Assembly: GCF_030684035.1 (NCBI RefSeq) | Contig: NZ_JAUXPI010000045.1 | Location: 52,818 to 116,817 of the forward strand | DNA from: Phaeovulum sp. | GTDB taxonomy: Bacteria > Pseudomonadota > Alphaproteobacteria > Rhodobacterales > Rhodobacteraceae | DNA: 64,000 nt | Reading direction: 5' to 3' | Part shown: positions 38,481 to 49,565 of the stretch, in pieces | Layout: each line of letters opens with the position of its first letter | Numbering within the stretch: position 1 is the first letter of the stretch | Translations under genes and position numbers: made by a program | The notes under the pieces: generated by a model | Seen by the model: the letters and a program-made list of their open reading frames with translations, nothing else | What the model was told of the DNA's origin: nothing | Databases searched by the model: none

Positions 38481-40104
38481 CCTGCGCCTGTATTTCGGCG
38501 GCACCTTCGAAAATGTTGAGGATGCGTGCATCGCAGAGGATGCGGCTGATCTGGTATTCCAGCGCGAAGCCGTTGCCGCCGTGGATTTGCAGCGCATTGT
38601 CTGCCGATGCCCAGGCGATGCGCGCGCCCAGCAGTTTCGCCATGCCCGCCTCCAGATCGCAGCGCTGTCCGTGGTCTTTTTCCCAGGCCGCGAAATAGGT
38701 CAGCTGCCGCGCTATCATGATTTCCACCGCCATCATTGCCAGTTTTCCGGCGACGCGGGGGAAGGCGATCAGCGGTTGGCCGAACTGCCTGCGCTCCTCG
38801 GCGTATTTCATGCCGACCTCGACCGCCGATTGTGCCACGCCAATGGCGCGGGCGGCGGTCTGGATGCGGGCGCTCTCGAAGGTCTGCATCAACTGCTTGA
38901 AGCCCTGCCCCGGCACCCCGCCCAGAAGGTTCTCGCCCGTGACCTTGAAGCCGTCGAACCCGAGCTCGTATTCCTTCATGCCCCGGTAGCCGAGCACTTC
39001 GATTTCGCCGCCGGACATGCCGGGGGTGGGGAAGGGGTTTTCGGCGGTGCCGGGGGTCTTTTCGGCGAGGAACATCGAAAGCCCGCGCCAGTCGGTGCTT
39101 GCGGGGTCGGTGCGGGCCAGCAGGGTCATCACATGGGTGCGGGCGGCATGGGTGATCCAGGTCTTGTTGCCGGTCACTTCCCAATCGTCGCCTGCCGGCA
39201 CGGCACGGGTGCGCAGCGCGCCGAGATCCGAGCCGGTGTTGGGTTCGGTGAAGACGGCGGTAGGCAGGATCTCGCCCGTGGCGAGAGCGGGAAGCCATTT
39301 GGCCTTCTGCGCCTCGGTGCCGCCGCACAGGATCAGCTCGGCGGCAATTTCGGAGCGGGTGCCAAGGCTGCCGACGCCGATATAGCCGCGCGAAAGTTCT
39401 TCCGACACCACCACCATGGATGCCTTGGAAAGGCCGAGGCCGCCGAATTCTTCGGGAATGGTCAGGCCGAACACGCCCATGTCGGCCAGTTCGGTGATGA
39501 TTTCCATCGGAATCAGCTCGTCGCGCAGGTGCCAGCCATGGGCGTTGGGCACAACGCGGGCGTCGGCGTAGCGGCGGAACTGATCGCGGATCATCTCCAG
39601 CTCGTCGTCGAGCCCGCTTGCACCGAAGGTGGCGCGACCGTGGTTGTCCTGCATCAGCGCCACGAGGCGGGCGCGCGCGGCGGGCGCGTTGCCTGCCGTC
39701 ATCAACCGGGTGGCGGCAGGACCGGGGGCCCAGCTTTGGCCAAGATCGGCGAGGCGCGCGACCTCATTCTGGCTCATTGCGATGCCGCCGGCGATCTGGC
39801 ACAGGTATTCGCCAAAGCCGATCTGCAGGATCAGCGCCTCCATTTCGCCAAGCTTGGCTTCAGCTTCAAGCCGCGCTGCCCAGGCGTAAAGCTGCGCCAG
39901 CGCCTGGCCGTAGGTGGCCAGCCACGCCAGCCCATGCGCCGCCGACTGTTCGGCATCGAGCGCGCGGGCGGAGACCTTGCCGCCGCTTGAGACCCTGGCC
40001 TTGACCGATGCGGTGGCGGCGGCAACCAGCGCCGCGACCTCGGGCAGCGCGGCGGCAGCAAGCGAGAGCGCGTCGGGCATAAGCGGGGCGGGGGCGTTGG
40101 GCAT
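38455..40104 (-). CDS. mcd: (2S)-methylsuccinyl-CoA dehydrogenase
   Basis: An acyl-CoA dehydrogenase of 549 residues with an N-terminal extension of about 165 helical residues, the hallmark of methylsuccinyl-CoA dehydrogenase. It oxidises methylsuccinyl-CoA to mesaconyl-CoA in the ethylmalonyl-CoA pathway of acetate assimilation. The core has [28 protein letters not shown], the substrate region [15 protein letters not shown], and the C-terminal [12 protein letters not shown] and [16 protein letters not shown] signatures. AGGAG precedes ATG 40104. Isovaleryl/other ACAD activity cannot be excluded from sequence alone. ETF (etfAB, 57.9-59.6 kb) would take its electrons. Confidence 0.88.
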   Translation of the reverse strand: MPNAPAPLMPDALSLAAAALPEVAALVAAATASVKARVSSGGKVSARALDAEQSAAHGLAWLATYGQALAQLYAWAARLEAEAKLGEMEALILQIGFGEYLCQIAGGIAMSQNEVARLADLGQSWAPGPAATRLMTAGNAPAARARLVALMQDNHGRATFGASGLDDELEMIRDQFRRYADARVVPNAHGWHLRDELIPMEIITELADMGVFGLTIPEEFGGLGLSKASMVVVSEELSRGYIGVGSLGTRSEIAAELILCGGTEAQKAKWLPALATGEILPTAVFTEPNTGSDLGALRTRAVPAGDDWEVTGNKTWITHAARTHVMTLLARTDPASTDWRGLSMFLAEKTPGTAENPFPTPGMSGGEIEVLGYRGMKEYELGFDGFKVTGENLLGGVPGQGFKQLMQTFESARIQTAARAIGVAQSAVEVGMKYAEERRQFGQPLIAFPRVAGKLAMMAVEIMIARQLTYFAAWEKDHGQRCDLEAGMAKLLGARIAWASADNALQIHGGNGFALEYQISRILCDARILNIFEGAAEIQAQVIARRLLE

Positions 40105-40275
40105 GGTGGCAGGCTCCTGATGCTGCAAGTGCATCGTGCTTAGGGCCTTCGCATTCGCAGCGCAATAATAATTCGCCGATGGCGCGGCTCACGAAGCATT
40201 CTGTCGCTGCCGAATCTGGCTGCGCCTGCCCGCGCCGCGCGATATAGCGACGCGGGAATTGGCGGGAGCGTTGGT

Positions 40276-41034
40276 ATGTTCGGCATGGAACCCTGGGCCT
40301 TGGCGCTGGCGCTGGCGGTTACCGGGTTCGCGGGCTTTGTGAAGGGTGCCGTCGGTTTTGCCATGCCGATGATCATGATGTCGGCCTTTGGCTCGTTCCT
40401 TTCGGCTGAGACCGCGTTGGCGCTTCTGATATTGCCCACCGTTGTCACCAATATCGCGCAGGCGTTCCGGCAGGGCTGGCGCGCGGCCTGGGATTCGGTG
40501 CTGAAATACCGGTTGCACATCGGCATGCTGATGATCTTCATTCCGATCTCGGCGCAGTTCGTGCGGTTCATTCCGCAAGGCTGGATGTATGGCCTGCTCG
40601 GGGTACCGATTGTCGGCTTTGCGGCGCTGCAACTGGCGGGCCGCAGCCTTGCGATCAGCATCCGCCACCGGCGCAGGGCGGAGGCGGGGCTGGGCGTCAT
40701 TGGTGGGCTTTATGGCGGCATCTCGGGGATCTGGGGGCCACCGTTGCTGGTCTATCTGCTTTCGACCGGGGCAGGAAAGGAAGAGACCGTGCGGGTGCAG
40801 GGCGTGGTGTTTCTGATCAGCGCGGTGATGCTGCTTGGCGCGCACCTTGCCTCGGGGGTGTTGAACGCCCTTACGCTGCCCGTCTCGGCACTGATGATGG
40901 TGCCAGCGATGGCGGGAATGTGGCTGGGTTTTCGGTTGCAGGATCGGCTGAACCCGGCGCGGTTCCGGCGTTGGACGCTGGTCCTTTTGGCGCTGACCGG
41001 GCTGAACCTTTTGCGCCGCGCCCTTGGGGCCTGA
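40276..41034 (+). CDS. TauE/SafE-family sulfite/organosulfur exporter
   Basis: A 252-residue inner-membrane permease with eight hydrophobic segments arranged as a repeat; the signature blocks are GFAGFVKGAVGFAMPMIMM and GVIGGLYGGISGIWGPPLLVYLL. The family exports sulfite, sulfoacetate and other anions; the substrate here is unknown. It is divergent from mcd and convergent with the Hint gene. Confidence 0.88.
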   Translation: MFGMEPWALALALAVTGFAGFVKGAVGFAMPMIMMSAFGSFLSAETALALLILPTVVTNIAQAFRQGWRAAWDSVLKYRLHIGMLMIFIPISAQFVRFIPQGWMYGLLGVPIVGFAALQLAGRSLAISIRHRRRAEAGLGVIGGLYGGISGIWGPPLLVYLLSTGAGKEETVRVQGVVFLISAVMLLGAHLASGVLNALTLPVSALMMVPAMAGMWLGFRLQDRLNPARFRRWTLVLLALTGLNLLRRALGA

Positions 41035-41037
41035 GGC

Positions 41038-42162
41038 TCAGGCGGCGACCGGGGCGTGAAACCGCGCCCGCGCGGCGGCAAGCGAAGCGGCCTCGTAGGG
41101 GCGCAGTTCGCGCAGCACCGGGCGGCGGTGGGTTGGCAGTTGCCCCAACGCGGCAAGGGCCGCAAGCGCCGTTGTGGCGGCAAGCTCGGGGGCCGCGGCC
41201 AGCGCACCGGCATAAAGGCTTTCCATGTGCAGGCCGTCTGCGACAAGCAAGTGGTGGCCCCGCAGAAGAATTCCGTGCCAGGTCAGCACGCCCGGCCGCT
41301 CGATATGGCAGGCCGAAACCCCGTCGACCAGATGCCGGGCTTCAACCAGAACAGATTCAGTGCCGAACAGGTATTCAATCGTGGTGTCGTGGGTGGCTAT
41401 GCGGGTCTGCGGCAGCACCCAGAGATCGCGGCTCCGCCCGAAGCGGCCTGCGCCAAGCCGGATCGGTGCCAGCGCGCCAAGCGCGGGCAGCGCCAGAGAG
41501 CCCGACCAGAGCACCTCTTGCGCACCGGCATCGGCGGTTTGCACCCGGTCGCCCGCGCGGATTTCCGCGGCAGGGCGGGGACCATCGGGGGTGTCGATCG
41601 GGGTCGAAGGCGCGAAAGCTGCGCCCGGCCCAACCGGCACCGCGCCGTCGTTGAACGCGAGCCACAGAAGCGCGCCACCTTGCGCTGCCGCACCATGCCC
41701 CGCCAGCAGCGCAACCAGATCGGCCTGCGGCAGCGGCAGCGGGTTCAGCCCGGCAGCCTGCCGGATTGCGCCGCGATCCAGCGCCTCAAGCGTCAGCAGG
41801 CTTTGCCGTGCCGGGGCATCCCAGCCATAGCTCAGCCGGAACTGCCCCCCGGCACCAAAGAGATCGGCGGCCGCCAGCGAAACCGTTGCCAGCGCTTGCC
41901 CCTGTCGCTGATGCAGGATCAGCCGCCCGTCACCCGACAGAGCGAGTGACAAAAGCCGCGGCCAGCCTTCGCGGCTTGCCATATGCACCAAGGGCAACGG
42001 TCCTTTCTGGCCACGTTCCAGCGCAAATTCCGCAAGCAGGGTGCCGCGCGCCAGAAGCTGCGGCAGCGCCACGCCGGGCAAAGGTTCGCCGCCGGTGCCG
42101 CGCTGGCAAAAGCCAAGCCAACCGTGCCGCGCCATCGCCATGCGTTCGCCTGCGAATGCCAT
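41038..42162 (-). CDS. Hint-domain protein lacking the nucleophilic cysteine
   Basis: A 374-residue protein. Residues 1-175 form a beta-rich region with no family I recognise. From about residue 180 a Hint_2-like (hedgehog/intein) domain begins (A-F-A-P-S-T-P-I-D-T-P-D-G-P-R-P). In the neighbouring protein this reads C-F-V-A-G-T-R-I-A-T-P; here the first position, the self-splicing nucleophile, is Ala182. The S-P-Q-H-R block is L-P-Q-T-R and F-D-R-H is L-R-G-H. Autoprocessing is therefore unlikely. No signal peptide is visible; such proteins are often type I secretion substrates, which is inference. It starts 2 bases after the neighbour's stop, so they are co-expressed. Confidence 0.8.
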   Translation of the reverse strand: MAFAGERMAMARHGWLGFCQRGTGGEPLPGVALPQLLARGTLLAEFALERGQKGPLPLVHMASREGWPRLLSLALSGDGRLILHQRQGQALATVSLAAADLFGAGGQFRLSYGWDAPARQSLLTLEALDRGAIRQAAGLNPLPLPQADLVALLAGHGAAAQGGALLWLAFNDGAVPVGPGAAFAPSTPIDTPDGPRPAAEIRAGDRVQTADAGAQEVLWSGSLALPALGALAPIRLGAGRFGRSRDLWVLPQTRIATHDTTIEYLFGTESVLVEARHLVDGVSACHIERPGVLTWHGILLRGHHLLVADGLHMESLYAGALAAAPELAATTALAALAALGQLPTHRRPVLRELRPYEAASLAAARARFHAPVAA

Positions 42163-42164
42163 CC

Positions 42165-43742
42165 CTAGGCCGCCTCCGCCCGCGATAACAGCACCTGCGC
42201 CTCGAAGCTGCGCAGCGACCTTCGCGCCGCCGGGCTGTAACCTGCACCGGTTTCGGGGTCGAGTTCAGGAAACAGCGCAAGAATTTCCGCAGCCAGCGGC
42301 GCGTCGAACGCGCCCATCACCTGCGGCCCCGGCAGGAAGCTTTCCGTGGCCAGCCCTTCGGGCCAGATCACCTGATGGCGGTCAAAAAGGATGTGAACGT
42401 ATTCCACCATGCCGCCTTCGACGCGGGTCACCGTGGTGCCGTTCACCAGATCCTTGGCGGCTACCAGCACTTCGGCATCACCAAACAGGAGTTCGGCCAG
42501 CGGATCGCGCACCAGAACCCGGTGCTGTGGCGAAAGCCAAAGCTCACCATGCGCGCCAAAGCTGCCTGCGGCGATGCGGATCGGGGCAAAGCTGCCCGCC
42601 GCAGCCACAAGCCGCCGCCCCGCCCAGCGCAACGGCTGCGCGCCCGCGTCCTGCGTCAGCACCAGATCGCCCGGTTGCAGCGCCTCGACCGGAACCAGGC
42701 CACCGGGGGTTGCAATGCGAGTTCCGGCGACGAAGCAGGGCACCTGATTGACCGTGACGTAGGCCACGTCCGAAGGGCCACTGCTGCTGCCAACGGTGTA
42801 GGTAAAGTTTACCGCCTCGGTGTCGGCATCGCCCAGTACGGTCAGCGTGCCATCGGCATTGAGGGTGATCTGCTGCCCGGTCGCCAAGGTGATGGTGGAG
42901 CCGACACTGACAGCCTGGCCGTTGATATGGGTGATGGTCAGCGTGCTGCCGCCCGGTCCGGTATCGTTGGCAAGCACATCAAGCGTCTTGCTTTGCCCCG
43001 GTGCCAGCGTCAGCGTGTCATCATGGGCAATGAGCGCGGTCTGCACGCTGTTGCTTGCGATCAGCACGTTCGAGTCATACTGCGCGTCGCCGACATCGGC
43101 GATGCCGATGCGCAGGGTGTTCACCTGCCCCGGTATCACCGTCATCTTCAGCGTCATGGTAACGGTGAAGCCGTCCATCTCGGTGTTGTAGGCGTCGGTG
43201 GTGTTGTCGATGTAGAGGTTCTGGTTGTTGGCGCCGTTGATGCCGGTCACCGAGGCATCGCCGTTGCCGATGGTCATTTCCACCGCGACACCGTTGACCC
43301 AGACCCCCACCAGGTCGTTGTAGATCGAGTTGATGTATTCGGGGTATTCCTCGGATGCGAACACGAACTGCATGGTCATCGTGTCGCCGGTGGGAATGAA
43401 ATTGACGGTCAGGATCGACGCGTCATAGGTGTTGGTGCCGGCGAGGGCATTGAACATCGCGTCATTGTTCGGCCCGGTCGTGTCAGTCGAGGTGTTGGTG
43501 GCGCGGTTCGGGTCGCCGTTCGATTGGGTAAAGCTCGCGGCGTTGCCGGTTGAAAGGATCACCCCGGTATCGGAAGGCGTCGCGTCGGGAGAGAGCGCAT
43601 CGCCACGCCCGTAAATGGCCGAAGAGTTCGCAGCCCCGGTGTAACTGGCGGAAACCACCGTAACGCCATCGCCAAAAATCTCATTGGCCATCTGCAACGC
43701 CGAGGCGTTGGTCTTATAGGATAATTCGGCGCCTGTCGCCAT
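42165..43742 (-). CDS. Choice-of-anchor L domain plus Hint-domain secreted protein
   Basis: The 525-residue protein has an N-terminal choice-of-anchor L domain (GDGVTVVSASYTGAANSSA and FVFASEEYPEYINSIYNDLVGVWVNG; about 15-215). A cadherin/VCBS-like beta region follows (LTLAPGQSKTLDVLANDTG, about 230-330). The C-terminal Hint_2 domain begins with Cys336 (V-P-C-F-V-A-G-T) and keeps SPQHRVLV and HILFDRHQV. It has no N-terminal signal peptide and is poor in Cys, consistent with type I secretion. Codon composition is less GC-extreme in the first two-thirds than in neighbours. ATG 43742 fits the family start. Confidence 0.83.
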   Translation of the reverse strand: MATGAELSYKTNASALQMANEIFGDGVTVVSASYTGAANSSAIYGRGDALSPDATPSDTGVILSTGNAASFTQSNGDPNRATNTSTDTTGPNNDAMFNALAGTNTYDASILTVNFIPTGDTMTMQFVFASEEYPEYINSIYNDLVGVWVNGVAVEMTIGNGDASVTGINGANNQNLYIDNTTDAYNTEMDGFTVTMTLKMTVIPGQVNTLRIGIADVGDAQYDSNVLIASNSVQTALIAHDDTLTLAPGQSKTLDVLANDTGPGGSTLTITHINGQAVSVGSTITLATGQQITLNADGTLTVLGDADTEAVNFTYTVGSSSGPSDVAYVTVNQVPCFVAGTRIATPGGLVPVEALQPGDLVLTQDAGAQPLRWAGRRLVAAAGSFAPIRIAAGSFGAHGELWLSPQHRVLVRDPLAELLFGDAEVLVAAKDLVNGTTVTRVEGGMVEYVHILFDRHQVIWPEGLATESFLPGPQVMGAFDAPLAAEILALFPELDPETGAGYSPAARRSLRSFEAQVLLSRAEAA

Positions 43743-43886
43743 TTCCGCCCCATCTATAGGAGGCAACGCAAACGATGCTACAGGATCTTGTGTCCTGCTT
43801 GCCCTAACATCTTGCCGCTCGGTCGGGGTTCGTTGACCCCATGCGTTTGCCCTGCCTCAGGGATTTTCATTTTTCGTAACGTTATG

Positions 43887-43903
43887 ACGTGGTTATGCCA
43901 CGT
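43887..43903. promoter_or_regulatory. Inverted repeat in the gap upstream of the anchor-L/Hint gene and dapE
   Basis: ACGTGG-TTATG-CCACGT, an exact 6-bp inverted repeat with a 5-base centre, in an AT-richer part of the 290-base divergent gap (43743-44032). It could be an operator for the secreted-protein genes; no regulator is known. I see nothing else certain in this gap. Confidence 0.3.
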
Positions 43904-44032
43904 TCCTAACAGTTTCTTAGTGCAATGTGGCATGCCCTGCAATGCGTGCCCCGGAGGCAACAGCACCCTGCCCCCGGTTGCGCGGCTGCCTGCGCCGCGC
44001 TAGGGCTTGCGCGAGCAGCCGGGAGCCTCGCA

Positions 44033-45184
44033 ATGCCGATGACCGCCACCGACCCCGTCGCACTGACCGCCGCGCTTGTGCGCTGCCCCTCGGTCACGCC
44101 AGCCGAGGGCGGCGCGCTGGTGCTGCTTGAAAACCTGCTTGCTGCGGCGGGTTTTGAATGCAGCCGCGCCGACCGCAACGGCATTTGCAACCTCTATGCG
44201 CGCTGGGGCAAGCGTGGTGCCAACCGCAGCTTTGGCTTCAACGGCCACACCGACGTGGTGCCGGTCGGCGATGCGGCAGCATGGACCCGCGACCCGTTCG
44301 GCGGCGAGATCGTCGATGGCTGGCTTTGGGGGCGTGGTGCCACCGACATGAAATCGGGGGTCGCGGCCTTTGTCGCCGCCGCCATCGACTTCGTGCACAC
44401 TACCCCGCCCGATGGCGCGCTGATCCTGACCATTACCGGCGACGAGGAAGGCGCGGGCCGCGATGGCACCCGCGCGCTTCTCGATCACATGGCCGCCGCG
44501 GGCGAAAGCATGTCGGTCTGCCTGGTGGGCGAGCCGACCTGCCCGGAAACCCTGGGCGAGATGATCAAGATCGGGCGCCGTGGTTCGCTTAGCTGCTGGT
44601 TCACCGCCGAGGGTGTGCAGGGCCACGCCGCCTACCCGCAGCGCGCGAAGAACCCGCTGCACGCGCTGGTCACGCTGCTTGCCCGCCTCACCGCCGAACC
44701 GCTCGACACCGGCACCGCGCATTTCGATGCTTCAAGCCTGCAGATCACCACCATAGATTGCGGCAACCCGGCCTCGAACGTCATCCCGGCGCGCGCCGGT
44801 GCCACGGTCAACATCCGCTTCAACGATGCCCACACCGGTGCCGGCCTGTCCGGCTGGCTAGCCACCCAGGCGGCGCGGATCGAGGCAGAGTCCGGGGTGA
44901 GGATCGGCCTGCGCATCGACATTGCGGGCGAAAGCTTCCTTACCGCGCCGGGTGATTTTGTCGCCATGGTCCGCCACGCCGTCGAAGCCGAAACCGGCCT
45001 TGCGCCCGTGCTATCCACCTCGGGCGGCACTTCGGATGCGCGCTTTGTCAAGGATCACTGCCCGGTGCTCGAATTCGGTCTGGTCGGCAAGACCATGCAT
45101 CAGGTCGATGAACGGGTCGAGGTGGCGCAGATCGTGGCGCTGAAACGCATCTACAGCCGCATCCTCGCGGATTATTTTGCCTGA
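44033..45184 (+). CDS. dapE: Succinyl-diaminopimelate desuccinylase
   Basis: An M20 metallopeptidase-fold enzyme in lysine and peptidoglycan synthesis. The 383-residue product has the dizinc ligands in order: [25 protein letters not shown] (catalytic Glu), VGEPT and MHQVDE near the C-terminus. The lid domain runs from about residue 180 to 295. GGGAG lies 7 bases before ATG 44033. It is separated from rnr by repeat copy 7. Confidence 0.95.
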   Translation: MPMTATDPVALTAALVRCPSVTPAEGGALVLLENLLAAAGFECSRADRNGICNLYARWGKRGANRSFGFNGHTDVVPVGDAAAWTRDPFGGEIVDGWLWGRGATDMKSGVAAFVAAAIDFVHTTPPDGALILTITGDEEGAGRDGTRALLDHMAAAGESMSVCLVGEPTCPETLGEMIKIGRRGSLSCWFTAEGVQGHAAYPQRAKNPLHALVTLLARLTAEPLDTGTAHFDASSLQITTIDCGNPASNVIPARAGATVNIRFNDAHTGAGLSGWLATQAARIEAESGVRIGLRIDIAGESFLTAPGDFVAMVRHAVEAETGLAPVLSTSGGTSDARFVKDHCPVLEFGLVGKTMHQVDERVEVAQIVALKRIYSRILADYFA

Positions 45185-45188
45185 GGTT

Positions 45189-45236
45189 TCTCCTTCGCCC
45201 AAATACCCTCGGGGGTCCGGGGGGCGAGCCCCCCGG
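45189..45236 (-). repeat. GGTATTT-type intergenic element, copy 7
   Basis: TCTCCTTCGCCCAAATACCC, then CTCGGGGGTCC and a GGGGGG-CGAG-CCCCCC hairpin. It directly follows the dapE stop and precedes rnr; the hairpin may end dapE transcription. Confidence 0.75.
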
Positions 45237-45274
45237 CGCGTGACGCCAAGCTTGGCCTGTGCTAGGGCAAGGCC

Positions 45275-47533
45275 ATGACCCAGATACCCAGCAAGACCCA
45301 GATCCTCGACTGGCTCGCCAGCAACCCCGGCGCTTCGGCAAAGCGCGACATCGCCAAGGCTTTCGGGCTCAAGGGGGCCGAGCGCATCGCGCTCAAGCGG
45401 CTGCTGAAAGAGCTGGAGGCAACCGGCGATCATGCGCGCCGCCCGGTCGCGGCACCTCTGGCCGCCGACAAGTTTCCGCCCGTTACCGTGCTTGCCATGC
45501 TGCCGCCCGACGCCGACGGCGACCAGTTTGCCGAGCCGCTGGAATGGCAGGGTGCCACCCCGGCCCCGCGGGTGCTTTTCGTGTCGGCCAAGGGCGACGC
45601 GCCGCTTGCCACGGGCGACCGTTTCCTTGCCCGCATGACCGAGGTCGCAGGCGAGGATTACGCTTGGGAGGCGCGGCTGATCCGCCGCTTTGGAGAGGCC
45701 GCGCACCGCGTTGTCGGGGTGTTTCGCAAGGGTGCCGAAGGTTCCCGCATCACTCCGATCGACAAGGGGGCGGACCGCGAGTGGCGGGTGGCGGCGGGTG
45801 CCACGCTCGGCGCGCGCGAGGGCGAACTGGTCGAGGCGGAACTGACCGGTCCCAGGGGCCGCATGGGCCTGCCCGCCGCACGCATCATCGCGCGGCTGGG
45901 CGACCCTTCTGCACCGCGCGCGGTTTCGCTGATCGCCATTCACCAGCACGGGATTCCCGATGACTTCCCCGATGATGTGATCGCCGAGGCGGACGCCGCC
46001 AGCCTCGTGCCCGAAGATTATGGCGATGATCTGCGCGCCTTGCCCTTTGTCACCATCGACCCCTCGGATGCGCGTGACCACGACGACGCCTGCTTTTCCG
46101 AGGCCGATGATGACGCGGCCAACGAAGGCGGCCATATCCTCTGGGTCGCCATTGCCGATGTCGCGCATTACGTCCGCCCCGGCACCGCGCTCGACCGCGA
46201 GGCGCGCAAGCGCGGCAATTCGAGCTATTTCCCCGACCGCGTGGTGCCGATGTTGCCCGACAGGCTTTCGGGCGACCTTTGTTCCTTGCACGAAGGCGTG
46301 CCGCGCCCGGTGCTCGTGGTGCGGATGAAACTGGATAGCGCGGGCAACAAGCTCACGCACCGCTTCCTGCGCGGGATGATAAAATCGGTTGCGTCGCTGA
46401 GTTACGAAGAGGTGCAGGAGGCACAAGACGGCCGCCCCAGCCTTCGCTGCGCGCCGCTGATGGCACCGGTCATTGCCCCGCTTTATGCCGCATGGCGCGC
46501 GCTTGATCGCGCCCGCGCCGCCCGCCAGCCACTTGATCTTGATCTGCCCGAACGCAAGATCGAGCTGGGCGAGGATGGCAAGGTCAAGTCGGTCGGCTAC
46601 AAGGCGCGGCTCGATGCGCACAAGCTGATCGAAGAGTTCATGGTGCTGGCCAATGTCGCCGCCGCCGAAGAGCTGGAACACCTGCGCCGACCGCTGCTCT
46701 ACCGTGTGCACGAAGAACCGAGCCCGGAAAAGCTCGATGCCTTGCGCGAGGTGGCGCAGGCCTCGGGCTTCACGCTGGCCAAGGGGCAGGTGCTGAAGAC
46801 CGCGCATCTCAACCGGCTTCTGGCGCAGGCCGAGGGCAGCGAGTTCGACGAATTGTTGAACATCACCACCCTGCGCTCGATGCAGCAGGCCTATTACCTG
46901 CCGCAGAACCTCGGCCATTTCGGGTTGGCGCTGCGCTCTTATGCGCATTTCACCTCGCCCATTCGCCGCTACAGCGACCTGATCGTGCATCGCGCCCTGA
47001 TTTCGGGGCACGGTTGGGGCGCTGACGGGCTTTCGCCGGGCGATATCGAAACGCTGGAGGAAACCGCGCAGCATGTCTCGGAAACCGAGCGGCGCAGCAT
47101 GGCGGCCGAGCGTGACACCACCGACCGCTACCTTGCCGCCTACCTTTCTGACCGGGTAGGCAGCACCTTCAGCGGGCGGATCAGCGGCGTGCAACGGTTT
47201 GGGGCCTTCGTGAAGCTTGACGAGACCGGTGCTGATGGCCTCATTCCGATCCGCGAGATCGGGCGCGAGTATTTCCACTATGACCGCGAGGCGCAAACGC
47301 TGCGCGGTGCCGATACCGGCCTGACGCTTGGCGTCGGCCAGCGGGTCATGGTGCGGCTGGCCGAGGCGGTGCCGGTGACCGGCGGCCTGATGCTGGTGCT
47401 GTTGGAGGTCGAGGGTCGCGCCTTGCCGCAATCAGGCGGCAACCGGCGCGCAAAGCCCGGCGGCCGAAAACTTGCCGCCAGCAAGGCGCGCGAGCGCGGC
47501 ATCGCCCGCAAAGAGCGGCACAGCCGCAAGTAG
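45275..47533 (+). CDS. rnr: Ribonuclease R
   Basis: A 3'-5' exoribonuclease that degrades structured RNA. The 752-residue product has an N-terminal helix-turn-helix-like region (ILDWLASNPGASAKRDIAKAFGL), cold-shock domains, the RNB catalytic domain with the four Asp (TIDPSDARDHDDACF), a central HFTSPIRRYSDLIVHR motif and a C-terminal S1 domain (about 630-710). It ends in a basic Lys/Arg tail. It is convergent with pckA. Confidence 0.95.
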   Translation: MTQIPSKTQILDWLASNPGASAKRDIAKAFGLKGAERIALKRLLKELEATGDHARRPVAAPLAADKFPPVTVLAMLPPDADGDQFAEPLEWQGATPAPRVLFVSAKGDAPLATGDRFLARMTEVAGEDYAWEARLIRRFGEAAHRVVGVFRKGAEGSRITPIDKGADREWRVAAGATLGAREGELVEAELTGPRGRMGLPAARIIARLGDPSAPRAVSLIAIHQHGIPDDFPDDVIAEADAASLVPEDYGDDLRALPFVTIDPSDARDHDDACFSEADDDAANEGGHILWVAIADVAHYVRPGTALDREARKRGNSSYFPDRVVPMLPDRLSGDLCSLHEGVPRPVLVVRMKLDSAGNKLTHRFLRGMIKSVASLSYEEVQEAQDGRPSLRCAPLMAPVIAPLYAAWRALDRARAARQPLDLDLPERKIELGEDGKVKSVGYKARLDAHKLIEEFMVLANVAAAEELEHLRRPLLYRVHEEPSPEKLDALREVAQASGFTLAKGQVLKTAHLNRLLAQAEGSEFDELLNITTLRSMQQAYYLPQNLGHFGLALRSYAHFTSPIRRYSDLIVHRALISGHGWGADGLSPGDIETLEETAQHVSETERRSMAAERDTTDRYLAAYLSDRVGSTFSGRISGVQRFGAFVKLDETGADGLIPIREIGREYFHYDREAQTLRGADTGLTLGVGQRVMVRLAEAVPVTGGLMLVLLEVEGRALPQSGGNRRAKPGGRKLAASKARERGIARKERHSRK

Positions 47534-47561
47534 GCCCGCCAGCGGCAGCGCCATACGCCAG

Positions 47562-47588
47562 AAAAAGGCCGGAGCGGTAGCTCCGGCC
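47562..47588 (-). terminator. Intrinsic terminator of pckA
   Basis: A 9-bp stem GGCCGGAGC/GCTCCGGCC with a 4-base loop, followed on the minus strand by TTTTT. It lies 27 bases past the pckA stop. Confidence 0.85.
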
Positions 47589-47614
47589 CGTTGGCGGTTG
47601 GCATAGGGGGTGGG

Positions 47615-49213
<1,599 letters not shown>

Positions 49214-49565
49214 CTTTATTGCTCCCGATGCCGTCACGCGGCGGTTCAAAGGGCCAGACCCGGCAGCCCTCGCCCGGGGGCTGCCGATCCGCCCGGCACC
49301 AACGCGCCCGCGGATGCCGCCCGTATAACATGCGGCGGAAAAGAAGGAACAGAAGGCGTGTGCCCGGTTAGCGCAACCAAGAGCAGTTTTGCGCAAACAG
49401 CCGCCAAGGTGAGGCAAATTAGTCAAAGCTTCGGCTTTTTGCGCTTTGCTGATTCGTTGATGGCGGGCGATTCGCACAGAATGGTTGATTCCCTGCCCCG
49501 GAAAGCGGAGTATGTCAAAAAACTACAACAAACCGGACCAGGCAGAGCAGTTAAGGGGCCACAGC
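49214..49565. promoter_or_regulatory. Divergent regulatory gap between pckA and chvI
   Basis: 352 bases without a gene. It contains two direct GCGCAA copies 20 bases apart (49371, 49391), an UNCG-capped mini-hairpin AAAGC-TTCG-GCTTT followed by T residues (49425-49440), and TTGATT at 49483, a possible -35 for chvI. No element can be named with confidence. Confidence 0.3.

Noticed and set aside
43848..43876. CCCTG-CCT-CAGGG plus T-rich tail as a terminator
   Set aside because: The stem is 5 bp and no plus-strand gene ends nearby; likely chance.
43788..44003. 71-codon plus-strand frame in the gap before dapE
   Set aside because: Cys/Pro-rich, no ribosome site, not related to any family I know; the gap is better explained as regulatory DNA.
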